Origin: Roseiarcus sp963775575
GTDB taxonomy: Bacteria > Pseudomonadota > Alphaproteobacteria > Rhizobiales > Beijerinckiaceae
Direction of reading: 5' to 3'
DNA: 64,000 nucleotides
Assembly (NCBI GenBank): GCA_963775575.1
Contig: CAVZJG010000005.1
Coordinates: 124,001 to 188,000, forward strand
Shown: positions 52,622 through 63,952 of the stretch, in pieces
Numbering within the stretch: the stretch's first letter is position 1
How the letters are laid out: the number at the start of each line of letters is the position of its first letter
Notes under the pieces: model-generated
What the model was told of the DNA's origin: nothing
Databases searched by the model: none
What the model saw: the letters and a program-made list of their open reading frames with translations, nothing else
Translations under genes and position numbers: made by a program

Positions 52622-54133
52622 ATGAACCAAAGCGTCAATTTGGCTGCGGCTTCGGCCAACTCGCGAGGCGTTTCCGCCATGCGCGACCTCGAGGAGTGCT
52701 GGCGGCGCTGCTGCAAGCGCCTGCGGGCGGAATTGGGCGAAGACGTCTTCAGCAGTTGGTTCGGCCGACTGGCGATCGACTCGCTCGACAACGGGCGCGC
52801 GCAGTTCTTCGTGCCGACGCGCTTCTTGAAGAGCTGGATCGAGGCCCATTACGAAGAGCGCATCCTCGCGGCGTTGGAAGCAGAAATCGGCGGCGTCGCG
52901 TCGATCAGCATCGGCGTGCGCTCCTCGACCAGCGCGCCGGGGCCGCAAGCCGGGCCGTCGGCGGTTCCCGCCAACGCGCCGAAGGCGATCGACGGCAATC
53001 GCGCCGGTGCGAACCGCGCGCCGACGCCGGGGCTCGCGGGGCCGCGCGTCGGAGCGAAGAACGACAACGGCGGACACGGCGAGACGCTGGTCGGATCGCC
53101 GCTGGACCGCCGTCTTTCGTTTGCTTCCTTTCTGGTCGGGCGGTCCAATCAATTGGCCTATTCGGCCGCTCAGCGCGTCGTGGACGGGCGTTGCGGCGAG
53201 TCGCCCGCCTTCAGTCCGCTTTTCGTCCACTCGGCGGTCGGGCTGGGCAAGACGCATCTTCTGCAAGCCACCGCGCAAGCAGCGATCGCGCAGGGGCGCA
53301 GCGTCATTTACCTGACCGCGGAAAAATTCATGTACGGTTTCGTCGCGGCGTTGCAGTCGCAAACAGCGATCGCGTTCAAGGAGGCGCTGCGTTCGATCGA
53401 TCTCTTGATCTTCGACGACGCCCAGTTCCTGCAGGGCAGCAAGGCGATCCAGAACGAATTCGGCCACGCGCTCAACGCGCTGCTCGACTCCGGCCGCCAG
53501 GTGGTGGTCGCTGCCGATCACGCGCCCGGAGACCTCGAATCGCTCGACGAGCGGGTGCGCTCGCGCCTGGCCGGGGGGCTCTGCGTCGAGATGATGGCGC
53601 TCGACGAACCGCTGCGGGTGAAAATCCTCGAGGCGCGGATCGCCGCCGCGCGCGCGCAGAACCCGCATTTCGAGGTCTCGCCGGCGGTGCTCGCCTTTGT
53701 CGCGCGCTCGATCGCCTCCAATGGCCGCGATCTGGAAGGCGCGGTCAATCGCCTGCTCGCGCACTCGATCGTCGGCGCGCCGCCGCTCAATGTCGAAGCG
53801 GCGGAAATCGCCATCCGCGACCTCATCCGCGCGCGCGAGCCCAAGCGGGTCAAGATCGAGGACATTCAGAATCTGGTCGCCAGGCATTACAGCGTGACGC
53901 GCGGCGACATTCTTTCCTCGCGGCGCACCGCCACCGTGGTCAAGCCGAGACAGGTGGCGATGTATCTGTCCAAGGCGCTCACCTTGCGCTCGCTTCCCGA
54001 GATCGGCCGCCGCTTCGGCGGACGCGACCACACCACGGTTCTGCACGCGGTGCGCAAGATCGAGGGCCTCAGCAACGCCGACTCGGCGCTGCGCGAAGAG
54101 CTGGAGTTGCTCAAGCGCATGTTGCAGGAATAG
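52622..54133 (+). CDS. dnaA: Chromosomal replication initiator protein DnaA
   Basis: 503 residues. Domain I (about 22-95, ELGEDVFSSWFGRL), a Pro/Ala/Gly-rich domain II, AAA+ domain III (Walker A SAVGLGKTHLL; Walker B LLIFDDAQFL) and domain IV with the DnaA signature GRDHTTVLHAVRKIE near the end. The first Gly of Walker A is Ser. Binds DnaA boxes and melts the origin. The rpmH-rnpA-yidC group, an ancestral neighbour of dnaA, is only about 10 kb away on the other strand. Confidence 0.97.
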   Translation: MNQSVNLAAASANSRGVSAMRDLEECWRRCCKRLRAELGEDVFSSWFGRLAIDSLDNGRAQFFVPTRFLKSWIEAHYEERILAALEAEIGGVASISIGVRSSTSAPGPQAGPSAVPANAPKAIDGNRAGANRAPTPGLAGPRVGAKNDNGGHGETLVGSPLDRRLSFASFLVGRSNQLAYSAAQRVVDGRCGESPAFSPLFVHSAVGLGKTHLLQATAQAAIAQGRSVIYLTAEKFMYGFVAALQSQTAIAFKEALRSIDLLIFDDAQFLQGSKAIQNEFGHALNALLDSGRQVVVAADHAPGDLESLDERVRSRLAGGLCVEMMALDEPLRVKILEARIAAARAQNPHFEVSPAVLAFVARSIASNGRDLEGAVNRLLAHSIVGAPPLNVEAAEIAIRDLIRAREPKRVKIEDIQNLVARHYSVTRGDILSSRRTATVVKPRQVAMYLSKALTLRSLPEIGRRFGGRDHTTVLHAVRKIEGLSNADSALREELELLKRMLQE

Positions 54134-54195
54134 CCCGATGGCCGGTCTCGGCGACGATCAACGCGAGCGCCTCCCCTTCCCGCGCGCGCTACGGC

Positions 54196-54366
54196 ATTCA
54201 CACATCTCGGCGACAGCGCGGAAACTCACCCGAGCTCCTCACGCTGCCTCTCCCCGCGAAGCGGGGAGAGGAGAAGACCGGCGCCGCGCGCCCCGCTCCC
54301 TGCGTAGCGGGGAGAGGCAGGGCAAGGGGCCGGGCGATTGGCCGCAGGCTTCGAAGATGTGTGAAT
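54196..54366. repeat. Palindromic element with ATTCACACATC ends
   Basis: Ends are ATTCACACATCT (54196-54207) and AGATGTGTGAAT (54355-54366). Inside are a hairpin CTCTCCCCGC-gaa-GCGGGGAGAG (about 54248-54270) and a second CCCCGCT/AGCGGGG pair. The same terminal sequence bounds 22845-23167. It lies in the 300-base gap between dnaA and the DUF952 gene, where nothing else is seen. Confidence 0.7.
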
Positions 54367-54433
54367 CCGTTAGCCCGCGCGCGGGAGGCGGGCTCGCCCT
54401 GCGATTTCGCCGACCGGCGGGCGGGAGCGGGCG

Positions 54434-54778
54434 ATGACCCTGATCTTCAAGATCGTCGGCCGCGAGGAATGGCGCGCGGCCGAGGCGGCGGGCGTCTTCA
54501 TCGGCGCGCCGGTCGACCGCGCCGACGGCTTCATTCATTTCTCCACCGCCGCGCAGACGCCTGAAACCGCGGCGCAATGGTTCGCGGGGCGCGCCGACCT
54601 CGTCCTGGCGGCCGTAGAGGCCGACGCCCTGGGGCCGGCGTTGCGCTGGGAGCCTTCGCGCGGCGGGGCGCTGTTCCCGCATCTCTATGGGCCGCTGCCG
54701 CTCGACGCCGTCGTTTGGACGCGTCCCCTGCCGCTCGGCGCCGAGGGCCGTCATCGGTTCGGCGGGCTCGAGCCATGA
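54434..54778 (+). CDS. DUF952-family protein
   Basis: 114 residues. Family features ADGFIHFSTAAQTPETAAQW and LRWEPSRGGALFPHLYGPL are clear. Role unknown. Its stop overlaps the pyrD start as ATGA, a pairing that is common in alphaproteobacteria. Confidence 0.9.
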   Translation: MTLIFKIVGREEWRAAEAAGVFIGAPVDRADGFIHFSTAAQTPETAAQWFAGRADLVLAAVEADALGPALRWEPSRGGALFPHLYGPLPLDAVVWTRPLPLGAEGRHRFGGLEP

Positions 54779-55848
54779 TGCGGGCGCTCGGCGCGCTGGC
54801 GCGGCCGGTTCTGTGGCGTCTTCCCCCGGAGATCGCGCATCGCGCCTCGATCGCGGCGCTCGAGTTCGCGCCCCTGCCGCGGCCGCGGCCGCCCGATCCG
54901 CGCCTGGCGACAAGCGTCTTCGGGCTGGAGTTTCCCAATCCGCTCGGCCTGGCGGCGGGGTTCGACAAGAACGCGGAAGTCGTGCGCGCGCTGCTGGCGT
55001 TGGGCTTCGGGCACGTCGAAGCAGGCACGCTGACGCCGCGCCCGCAAGCCGGCAACCCGCGTCCGCGGATGTTCCGCCTGAAGGCCGACGGCGCGCTGGT
55101 CAATCGCTGCGGCTTCAACAATCAGGGCTACGAGGCGGCGCGCGCGCGGCTGGCGGCGAGCAAAGTCGAAGGCGTCGTCGGCGTCAACATCGGCCCCAAC
55201 AAGGACGCCGCCGATCGGCTCGCCGATTTCGCGCTGGGGGTGAAGACGTTCGCGCCCTTCGCCAGCTATCTCGCCATCAACGTCTCCTCGCCGAACACGC
55301 CGGCGTTGCGCGATCTGCAGCGGCGCGACGCGCTCGACGAACTGGCGGCGCGCGTCGTCGAAGCGCGCGACGAGGCCGCGCCGCGCCGGCCGGTGCTGAT
55401 CAAGATCGCGCCCGATCTCGATCTGCGCGGGCTCGACGACGTGGTCGCGGTCTGCACGGCGCGCGGGATCGACGGCTTGATCGTCGCCAACACCACTGTC
55501 GCGCGGCCGCCTTCGCTTTGCGACGTCCATGCGCGCGAGGCCGGCGGCCTGTCGGGTCGGCCGTTGTTCGCGCCGTCGACCCGGATGCTGGCGCGCGCTT
55601 TCCTGCGCTGCGGGGGAGCGTTGCCGCTGATCGGCTGCGGCGGCGTCGAGGACGCCGAATCGGCGCTGGCCAAGATCGAAGCGGGCGCGAGCCTGGTGCA
55701 GATCTACACCGGAATGATCTATCGCGGCCCCGGCCTGATCGACGAAATTCTCGACGGCCTGTCGCGCGCGCCGGCGGCGCGCGGCGCCGCGAGCCTCGCC
55801 GATCTCGTCGGCGTCGGCGCGCGCGAATGGGCGGCGTCGAAAGGCTGA
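54775..55848 (+). CDS. pyrD: Dihydroorotate dehydrogenase (quinone), class 2
   Basis: 357 residues. N-terminal membrane-association helices, then an FMN barrel: GLAAGFDKNAEV, EAGTLTPRPQAGNPRPRMFRL, NRCGFNN, the catalytic Ser in NVSSPNTPALR and LIGCGGVEDAESAL. Oxidises dihydroorotate to orotate with ubiquinone in pyrimidine synthesis. Start overlaps the DUF952 stop. Confidence 0.96.
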   Translation: MMRALGALARPVLWRLPPEIAHRASIAALEFAPLPRPRPPDPRLATSVFGLEFPNPLGLAAGFDKNAEVVRALLALGFGHVEAGTLTPRPQAGNPRPRMFRLKADGALVNRCGFNNQGYEAARARLAASKVEGVVGVNIGPNKDAADRLADFALGVKTFAPFASYLAINVSSPNTPALRDLQRRDALDELAARVVEARDEAAPRRPVLIKIAPDLDLRGLDDVVAVCTARGIDGLIVANTTVARPPSLCDVHAREAGGLSGRPLFAPSTRMLARAFLRCGGALPLIGCGGVEDAESALAKIEAGASLVQIYTGMIYRGPGLIDEILDGLSRAPAARGAASLADLVGVGAREWAASKG

Positions 55849-55852
55849 ACGT

Positions 55853-56128
55853 TCAGCGCGCGCGGCGCCAGTCGATGAGCCGCAGCACGATCCACACCGG
55901 CAGCACGACCAGCGCCCCGGTCGCCAGGATGCGGCCGAACCGGCCCACGTCGGCGAGGCAGAACTCGACCAGACGATGGGCGAGGCGCACGACGCTGTCG
56001 ACGATGTCGGCGGGCTCGAAGCCGAACATGACCAGGAAAACGCCGACGATGAAGGACACGACGATCAGGCGCAGCGCCACCGAGGCCGGCGAGCCGCCGA
56101 GGAAATTCGTCAGCGCCGGACTGCTCAT
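55853..56128 (-). CDS. Small two-helix membrane protein (DUF6460-like)
   Basis: 91 residues with membrane segments near 17-37 and 66-86. The start SSPALTNFLGGSPASVALRL matches a small membrane family frequent in Hyphomicrobiales. Function unknown. Convergent with pyrD, four bases apart. Confidence 0.75.
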   Translation of the reverse strand: MSSPALTNFLGGSPASVALRLIVVSFIVGVFLVMFGFEPADIVDSVVRLAHRLVEFCLADVGRFGRILATGALVVLPVWIVLRLIDWRRAR

Positions 56129-56244
56129 GCGAAGGGCCCTCCATTCCACGCCGAGCGGCCGTCTCTGGCGGGGTCGATGACGACTTTGCGGCGAAGCGGG
56201 CGCGAATTCAAGCTCGGCGCCGCCGCGGCGGCGTTCAGGGCAGG

Positions 56245-56643
56245 CTAAGCCAGCGGTTTGGCGCCCATCCCTTGCGCGAGCGCCAATTTCACCGCCGACT
56301 GGTCGAAAGAAACGAACGTATCCGCGCCGAGACTGGCGCCTTCGAAGGCAATGACTCCGTCGGCGAAATCGCCGCCGGCGTCGAGATGCGCCAGACCCGC
56401 CTCCGCCGCCGGACGGTTGACCACGACGTTGGCCGAATCGATCAATCGCCGCAAGCCCTCGGCGATTTCGTCAGCCGGTACTTTGTATCCGCGCGACAAC
56501 ACCCAGACGAGTTCGCACAGCGTCGGCAGCGTCAGCGCCACCATTTCCGCGCCCGCCAATACGTTCCTGGCGACGCGACTCTGCCGCGCGTCGTCGCCCG
56601 TCGCGGCGCGAACCAGGACATTCGTATCGGCCGTTATCTTCAA
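56245..56643 (-). CDS. vapC: PIN-domain toxin, VapC type
   Basis: 132 residues. PIN-domain acidic residues are visible: D6 in ITADTNVLVR, E44 in LPTLCELVW, D94 in DFADGVIA and D113 in FVSFDQSA. A ribonuclease that inhibits translation. It starts with TTG 56643 overlapping the antitoxin stop (TTGA), giving tight coupling after the antitoxin. Confidence 0.9.
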   Translation of the reverse strand: MKITADTNVLVRAATGDDARQSRVARNVLAGAEMVALTLPTLCELVWVLSRGYKVPADEIAEGLRRLIDSANVVVNRPAAEAGLAHLDAGGDFADGVIAFEGASLGADTFVSFDQSAVKLALAQGMGAKPLA

Positions 56644-56891
56644 CGTTTTCCAGCCCAGCCGTCGGCGGCGATATCATTGATCTCTTCGATCGAGAGGGAC
56701 GGGCCGTCCTTTCTCTTGAAGAAATCGAAGACGTCGGAAATCCGCCCGTTCGGCCGCGCGGCTTTCGCCTCGACGCGACCGCCGGGGAGCAATTCGACGC
56801 TGATCTTCTCGCCACGGCGGACGCCGAGATGTCTGAGGACCTCTTTGCGAAGGGTCACTTGTCCTTTTGCCGTAACCGTCAGGGTCGCCAT
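56640..56891 (-). CDS. vapB: AbrB/SpoVT-type antitoxin
   Basis: 83 residues. N-terminal swapped-hairpin DNA-binding domain (TLTVTAKGQVTLRKEVLRHLGV) and a C-terminal tail for toxin binding (ISDVFDFFKRKDGPSLSIEE). Represses its own operon with the toxin. First gene of the pair, 131 bases beyond the clpB stop. Confidence 0.9.
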   Translation of the reverse strand: MATLTVTAKGQVTLRKEVLRHLGVRRGEKISVELLPGGRVEAKAARPNGRISDVFDFFKRKDGPSLSIEEINDIAADGWAGKR

Positions 56892-57022
56892 CTCGCCGCC
56901 TCGTGCGCGCTCCCGTCAATGTAAGGCAAATGCGCCTTTCGTTCAAGCCATGCCGCGAGACAAAGGCCAAAATCGCGCGGCGGCCGGCAAGGACCGGGCC
57001 GCCGCGCTGGCGGTCGGGCCGT

Positions 57023-59677
<2,655 letters not shown>

Positions 59678-59957
59678 TTCCGTCTCCCCTCTGGCCCCGA
59701 TGAGCGCCCCGAAGCGACGCTCCAACGGCCCGGACGATGGCGAACCGACCGCTTTCGCGGTCCTGCGGCCTATGTAGGGGCGGGGGGGCGGCGGCGGAAG
59801 GGCGCGGCGCGGCGGCGCGAGGGCGAAAAGTCGGGGCGGCGAAGTCGATTGGCGGGGGCGCGGTTGTAGGCGCGGCCGTTGGCCGCGCTCTTTCGGCGGC
59901 GTCGAGATTGGTGCGGCAAGACGCTCGCGTGCCGGACGCGCCGCTCGCCGAGCGCGT

Positions 59958-60023
59958 CTACAAGGCGCGTTCGGCGGGCAACTGGGCGATATGGGCGCGC
60001 AATTCCGCGACGCCCTCCGAGCG
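59958..60023 (-). pseudogene. Displaced C-terminal fragment of engB
   Basis: The minus strand reads RSEGVAELRAHIAQLPAERAL and a TAG stop (59958-59960). The intact engB ends GEGVAELRAHIAQLLAEREQRAP. At DNA level about 50 bases are nearly identical to 60834-60888. It lies beyond the toxin-antitoxin pair, so it looks like the former 3' end of engB. The rest of 59678-60079 shows no gene. Confidence 0.75.
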
Positions 60024-60079
60024 CTTCCCTCCCTCCCAAGTAAACCAACACATAGTCATAACCGGGCCGCTTGTCTTCG

Positions 60080-60364
60080 TCATGCCGCCGCGACCGTCAA
60101 CTTCAGCCCCAGCGCCTTCATGACGCCGAGCACCGTCGTCAATTGAGGATCGCCGTTTTCGCTCAGCGCCTTGTACAGCGACGCCCTGGTGACGCCGGCC
60201 TCTCGAGCGACCTCAGCCATGCCGCGCGCCCGGGCGACGACGCCGAGAGCCGCGGCAATGTAAGCGGCTTCGCCGCTTTCAAGCGCGTCAGCGATCAATT
60301 CCGCTTGGGACTGCGGGGTTTCGAGATATTTTGCTGCGTCGAAAGGGAGTGTTTCAAGGGTCAT
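60080..60364 (-). CDS. HI1420-type antitoxin (HigA-like)
   Basis: 94 residues. Begins FDAAKYLETPQSQAELIADAL and contains a helix-turn-helix GMAEVAREAGVTRASLYKALSENG, as in the addiction-module antidote family TIGR02684. ATG 60364 follows AGGAGCAAGCA. It neutralises the toxin encoded 59 bases upstream and probably represses the operon. A start at 60388 is possible. Confidence 0.9.
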   Translation of the reverse strand: MTLETLPFDAAKYLETPQSQAELIADALESGEAAYIAAALGVVARARGMAEVAREAGVTRASLYKALSENGDPQLTTVLGVMKALGLKLTVAAA

Positions 60365-60423
60365 TGCTTGCTCCTGTGAGGCGGGCAAGATTGCCCTGGC
60401 AATGAAAGGATGTGTTGCGAGGT

Positions 60424-60729
60424 TTATTGCATGAGGTCCTCAATTCCAGCAGCCAAAGCTTTGGCGGCCGTGATATCCCGCGCCTGCGAGCGTTTGTCGC
60501 CGCCGCAAAGCAAAATGACAATCATGCGTCCGCGTCGCACGAAATAGACGCGATACCCTGGGCCATAATCGACGCGAAGCTCGCTTACGCCCTCGCCGAC
60601 TGATCGAACGTCGCCAAATAGACCGGCTTGTAAACGGACAAGACGTTGAGCAATCCGTTCAGCCGCCCGTGCGTCCGCCAGACCGTCGAGCCAGTCTCGG
60701 AAAGTCGCCGTCTGACGAATTTCCACCAT
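60424..60729 (-). CDS. HI1419-type toxin (HigB/RelE superfamily)
   Basis: 101 residues. VEIRQTATFRDWLDGLADARAAERI, VGEGVSELRVDYGPGYRVYF and ILLCGGDKRSQARDI are the family core (TIGR02683). Likely an mRNA-cleaving toxin. The toxin comes first, as in higBA. The promoter lies so close that transcription would begin at or next to the start codon, giving a leaderless message. Confidence 0.9.
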   Translation of the reverse strand: MVEIRQTATFRDWLDGLADARAAERIAQRLVRLQAGLFGDVRSVGEGVSELRVDYGPGYRVYFVRRGRMIVILLCGGDKRSQARDITAAKALAAGIEDLMQ

Positions 60730-60735
60730 CTGTCT

Positions 60736-60763
60736 CTTATAGGATACGGTTACGGATTGTCAA
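60736..60763 (-). promoter_or_regulatory. Promoter of the toxin-antitoxin operon
   Basis: Leftward, TTGACA (reverse complement of 60758-60763), 16 bases, TATAAG (60736-60741). Only six bases separate the -10 from the toxin ATG at 60729, so the start point would fall at about 60728-60730. No other core promoter is as good in this window. Confidence 0.65.
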
Positions 60764-60811
60764 CGAAAAGCGAGTGCGTTCCGACCCCGCCGGTTTCGAT
60801 CGGCTCTCTCC

Positions 60812-61480
60812 TCAGGGCGCGCGCTGTTCCCGCTCGGCGAGCAGCTGCGCGATATGGGCGCGCAGCTCCGCGACGCCTTCGCCGCTGCGCGCGGAGGTGA
60901 AGAACGTTCCGGGGTAGGCGGCCGGGCGCTTGCGCAAGCGCTCCAGCGTCGCGGCGACGCGCGCGCCCCGGTCGGCGGCCTTCACCTCGTCGCTCTTGGT
61001 CAGCACGATGGCGTAGGAGACCGCCGCGGCGTCGAGCGCGGCCATCGTCTCTTCGTCGCTGTCCATGACGCCGCGCCGGCCGTCGATCAGCACGAAGACG
61101 CGCATCAGCGACGGGCGCCCGCGCAAATAGTCGCGCGCCAACGCCCCCCACGCGACGAACTTCTGCTTGGCGACGGCGGCGTAGCCGTATCCCGGCATGT
61201 CGACGAGATCGAGCCGGTCGCCGAGATGGAAGAAGATCAGCTGCTGGGTGCGCCCGGGCGTGTGCGAAACCCGCGCCAGCGCCGAGCGCCCGGTCAGCGC
61301 GTTGATCAGCGACGACTTGCCGACGTTGGAGCGGCCGGCGAAGGCGACCTCCGGCGCGCCGATCGGCGGCAGCCCGTCGGACCTGGCGGCGGCGAAGAAG
61401 AATTCGCAAGGGGCGGCGAACAGCTTGCGCCCCGCCTCGATCGCTTCGGCCGAAAAGGCTTCGCCGGGCGCAGCGTTCAT
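60812..61480 (-). CDS. engB: Ribosome biogenesis GTP-binding protein YsxC/EngB
   Basis: 222 residues. G1 GRSNVGKSS near 51, G3 DMPGYG, G4 TKSD and the SAR motif FTSARSGEG near the end. Needed for large-subunit assembly. ATG overlaps the yidC stop (TAATG). Its last about 20 codons are duplicated in diverged form at 59958-60023 on the far side of the toxin-antitoxin pair. Confidence 0.95.
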   Translation of the reverse strand: MNAAPGEAFSAEAIEAGRKLFAAPCEFFFAAARSDGLPPIGAPEVAFAGRSNVGKSSLINALTGRSALARVSHTPGRTQQLIFFHLGDRLDLVDMPGYGYAAVAKQKFVAWGALARDYLRGRPSLMRVFVLIDGRRGVMDSDEETMAALDAAAVSYAIVLTKSDEVKAADRGARVAATLERLRKRPAAYPGTFFTSARSGEGVAELRAHIAQLLAEREQRAP

Positions 61481-63300
61481 TACTTCCGGTCTTTGCGGAA
61501 CAGCTTCTTCAAATTGTCCCAGAGCTCGACCTTCACGCCGGAGCTCGCCATGATGTAGCCCTGCTGGACGATCGTCAGCGTGTTGTTCCAGGTCCAATAG
61601 ATCACCAGACCGACCGGGAACGAGCCGAGCATGAAGGTGAAGATGACCGGCATCCACGCGAACATGGTCTTTTGCACGGGGTCGGCCGGTTCCGGGTTCA
61701 TCTTCATCTGCAGGAACATCGAGAAGCCCATGATCAGCGGCCAGATGCCGAGCATGAGGAAATGGCCCAACACCGGCAGCGTCGTCGGATCCCAGGGGAT
61801 GAGCCCGAACAGCGTGAACAGGTTGGTCGGATCGGGCACCGACAGGTCCTTGATCCAGCCGTAGAACGGCGCCTGCCGCATCTCGATGGTGATGAAGATC
61901 ACCTTGTAGAGCGCGAAGAACACCGGGATCTGAACCACCATCGGCAGGCAGCCGGCGACCGGATTGACGCCTTCCTTCTTGAACAGCTCCATTTGCGCCT
62001 GTTGCTGCTTGGCGCGGTCGTCGGGATAGAGGTCTTTGAGCGCGGCGATCTGCGGCTGAATCTTCTTCATCTTGGCCATCGAGCGGTAGCTCTGATTGGC
62101 GAGCGGGAAGAAAGCGAGCTTGATCAGAACGGTGATGGCGAGGATCGCCAAGCCGAAATTGCCGACGTAGCGATAGATGGCGTCGATCAGCAGAAACAGC
62201 GGCTTGGTGATGAAATAGAACCAGCCCCAGTCGATCATCAGATCGAATTTCTTGATGTCGAGGCTTTTGCCGTAGGCGTCGATCGTCGCGACTTCCTTGG
62301 CGCCGGCGAACACCCGCGCGACGGCTTCGGCGGAAGCGCCGGACGCGATCGCCAGCGCGGGGCCGATAAAGTCGGACTGATAGTCCTCGAGCTGCGCCGG
62401 GCCGCTCGCCGAGAAGCGCGCTTCGATCGGTTCGCTCTGGTCGGGAATGATCGCCGAGGCCCAGTATTTGTCGGTGAAGCCGAGCCATCCGCCCTCGCCC
62501 GTATAGGCGTCGACCTTGCCGGTCGCCTTGTCGATGTTGGCGTAGGTGACCTCTTGCACCCCGCCGCCGCCGATGACGCCGACGAAGCCTTCGTGCAGCA
62601 CGGAGTAGCCGGCGACGTCCGGCTTGCCGCGTCGCAGGATCAGCGCATAGGGGCGCAGCGAAACCGGCTCGGCGCCGTCGTTCTCGACCGAATCCCTGAT
62701 CGTGAACATGTACTTGTCGTCGACGGCGATCACCCGCTTGAATTTCAGCCCGGCGCCGTTGTCGTAAGTGAGCGTCACCGGCTTGTCGGCGCTGAGGGCG
62801 GACGAATCCGCGCTCCACAGGGTGAGGCGGTTGGGCGTCTTCACGCCGGGCGCGTCGGTGACGAAGCCGGTTTCGGCCCAATAGGGCCGCGGGCCGCCCT
62901 GCGGCGAGAACAAGGTGATGTTGGGGCTGTGGGGGTCGATGGTCTCGCGATAGGCCTTCAGGACGATGTCGTCGACGACGCCGCCGGTCAGGTCGATCGA
63001 ACCGGCCAGGCTCGCCGTGTCGATGACGACGCGCGGGCTCGCCGCCAGCGCCTCGGCGCGGGTTTTCGGCCCGGCTTCGACGGGGGCCGCGCCGGGCGTC
63101 GGGACCGCGCCGCCGGCGCCGACGGCGGCCGTCGCGGGATTGGCCGTCGTGGGGTTGGCCGTCGCGGGCGCCTGCGCCAGCGTTTGCGCCTGCCGCTCCT
63201 TTTGCAGCTGCGGCGCGGCGTAGAAATACTGCCAGCCGATCAGCACGAGCCCCGAAAGGACGATCGCCAGGATGATGTTGCGGGAGTCCTCGGAGTTCAT
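61480..63300 (-). CDS. yidC: Membrane protein insertase YidC
   Basis: 606 residues. N-terminal membrane helix (IILAIVLSGLVLIGWQYFY), an Ala/Pro-rich linker, the large periplasmic beta domain (about 80-350) and five C-terminal membrane helices with the conserved GCLPMVVQIPVFFALYKV. Inserts proteins into the inner membrane alone or with Sec. Start overlaps the rnpA stop (ATGA). Confidence 0.96.
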   Translation of the reverse strand: MNSEDSRNIILAIVLSGLVLIGWQYFYAAPQLQKERQAQTLAQAPATANPTTANPATAAVGAGGAVPTPGAAPVEAGPKTRAEALAASPRVVIDTASLAGSIDLTGGVVDDIVLKAYRETIDPHSPNITLFSPQGGPRPYWAETGFVTDAPGVKTPNRLTLWSADSSALSADKPVTLTYDNGAGLKFKRVIAVDDKYMFTIRDSVENDGAEPVSLRPYALILRRGKPDVAGYSVLHEGFVGVIGGGGVQEVTYANIDKATGKVDAYTGEGGWLGFTDKYWASAIIPDQSEPIEARFSASGPAQLEDYQSDFIGPALAIASGASAEAVARVFAGAKEVATIDAYGKSLDIKKFDLMIDWGWFYFITKPLFLLIDAIYRYVGNFGLAILAITVLIKLAFFPLANQSYRSMAKMKKIQPQIAALKDLYPDDRAKQQQAQMELFKKEGVNPVAGCLPMVVQIPVFFALYKVIFITIEMRQAPFYGWIKDLSVPDPTNLFTLFGLIPWDPTTLPVLGHFLMLGIWPLIMGFSMFLQMKMNPEPADPVQKTMFAWMPVIFTFMLGSFPVGLVIYWTWNNTLTIVQQGYIMASSGVKVELWDNLKKLFRKDRK

Positions 63301-63773
63301 GATCGCTTTTCTCTGTCGGTTGCGGGCGGCGCGCGCCGAGGCGCGGCGCGGACCGGCGGCTCGAGCCGGCTCATTTTGGCGAACGCTTTTTCGATGTCGG
63401 CGACGAGGGCGGCGAACGGACGCGTCAGCGCCTCGCGGCGCGCCATCAATACGTAATCGTGCCCGGGCGCCGGCGCAACCGCGTCCGCGCGCCGCAGCGC
63501 CTCCTTCAGGCGCCGGCGGATGCGGTTGCGCTCGACCGCGTCGCCGAGGCGCTTGGTGACGGTGAAGCCGACGCGGGGCGCCTCGGCGGGCGCCTCTCCC
63601 GGCGGCGCGTCGGCGAGCGCGCGCGCATTGGCCTGCAAAGTGAAGGTCTCGACGTGCGCGCGACGGCCGCGCGAAACGCGCTGAAACTCCGCCCGCCGCC
63701 GCAGGCGTCCCATGAGCGGGGGATGGGCGGCGTCTCGCCTTGCGTCTTCGCCCAAGGCGTCAGGCTCCATCAT
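63297..63773 (-). CDS. rnpA: Ribonuclease P protein component
   Basis: 158 residues from ATGATG 63773. Core features RRRAEFQRVSRGRR, VGFTVTKRLGDAVERNRIRRRLKEALRR and DYVLMARREAL are present; the RNR motif binds the RNA subunit. The start is uncertain: TTG 63821 would overlap the rpmH stop and ATG 63713 would trim the tail. Tight order rpmH-rnpA-yidC-engB without yidD. Confidence 0.9.
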   Translation of the reverse strand: MMEPDALGEDARRDAAHPPLMGRLRRRAEFQRVSRGRRAHVETFTLQANARALADAPPGEAPAEAPRVGFTVTKRLGDAVERNRIRRRLKEALRRADAVAPAPGHDYVLMARREALTRPFAALVADIEKAFAKMSRLEPPVRAAPRRAPPATDREKRS

Positions 63774-63817
63774 CGGGATTCTCGCGACGCGGCGCCGGGT
63801 CGAGGCCGCGCGGCGGG

Positions 63818-63952
63818 TCAAGCCGAAAGGCGCTTGCGGCCGCGCGCGCGCCGGGCGTTGAGCACCTTGCGGCCCCCTGCCGTCGCCATGCGCGCGCGAA
63901 AGCCGTGGCGGCGTTTGCGCACCAGCTTGCTCGGTTGATAGGTCCGCTTCAC
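63818..63952 (-). CDS. rpmH: 50S ribosomal protein L34
   Basis: 44 residues from GTG 63952: KRTYQPSKLVRKRRHGFRAR, then MATAGGRKVLNARRARGRKR, the whole L34 sequence. First gene of the rpmH-rnpA-yidC-engB operon. The 48 bases to the right edge should carry its promoter and are not fully visible. Confidence 0.96.
   Translation of the reverse strand: MKRTYQPSKLVRKRRHGFRARMATAGGRKVLNARRARGRKRLSA

Noticed and set aside
60812..62881. A 689-codon frame that would fuse engB to a long N-terminal extension
   Set aside because: The extension is an out-of-frame reading of yidC; the true engB start overlaps the yidC stop.
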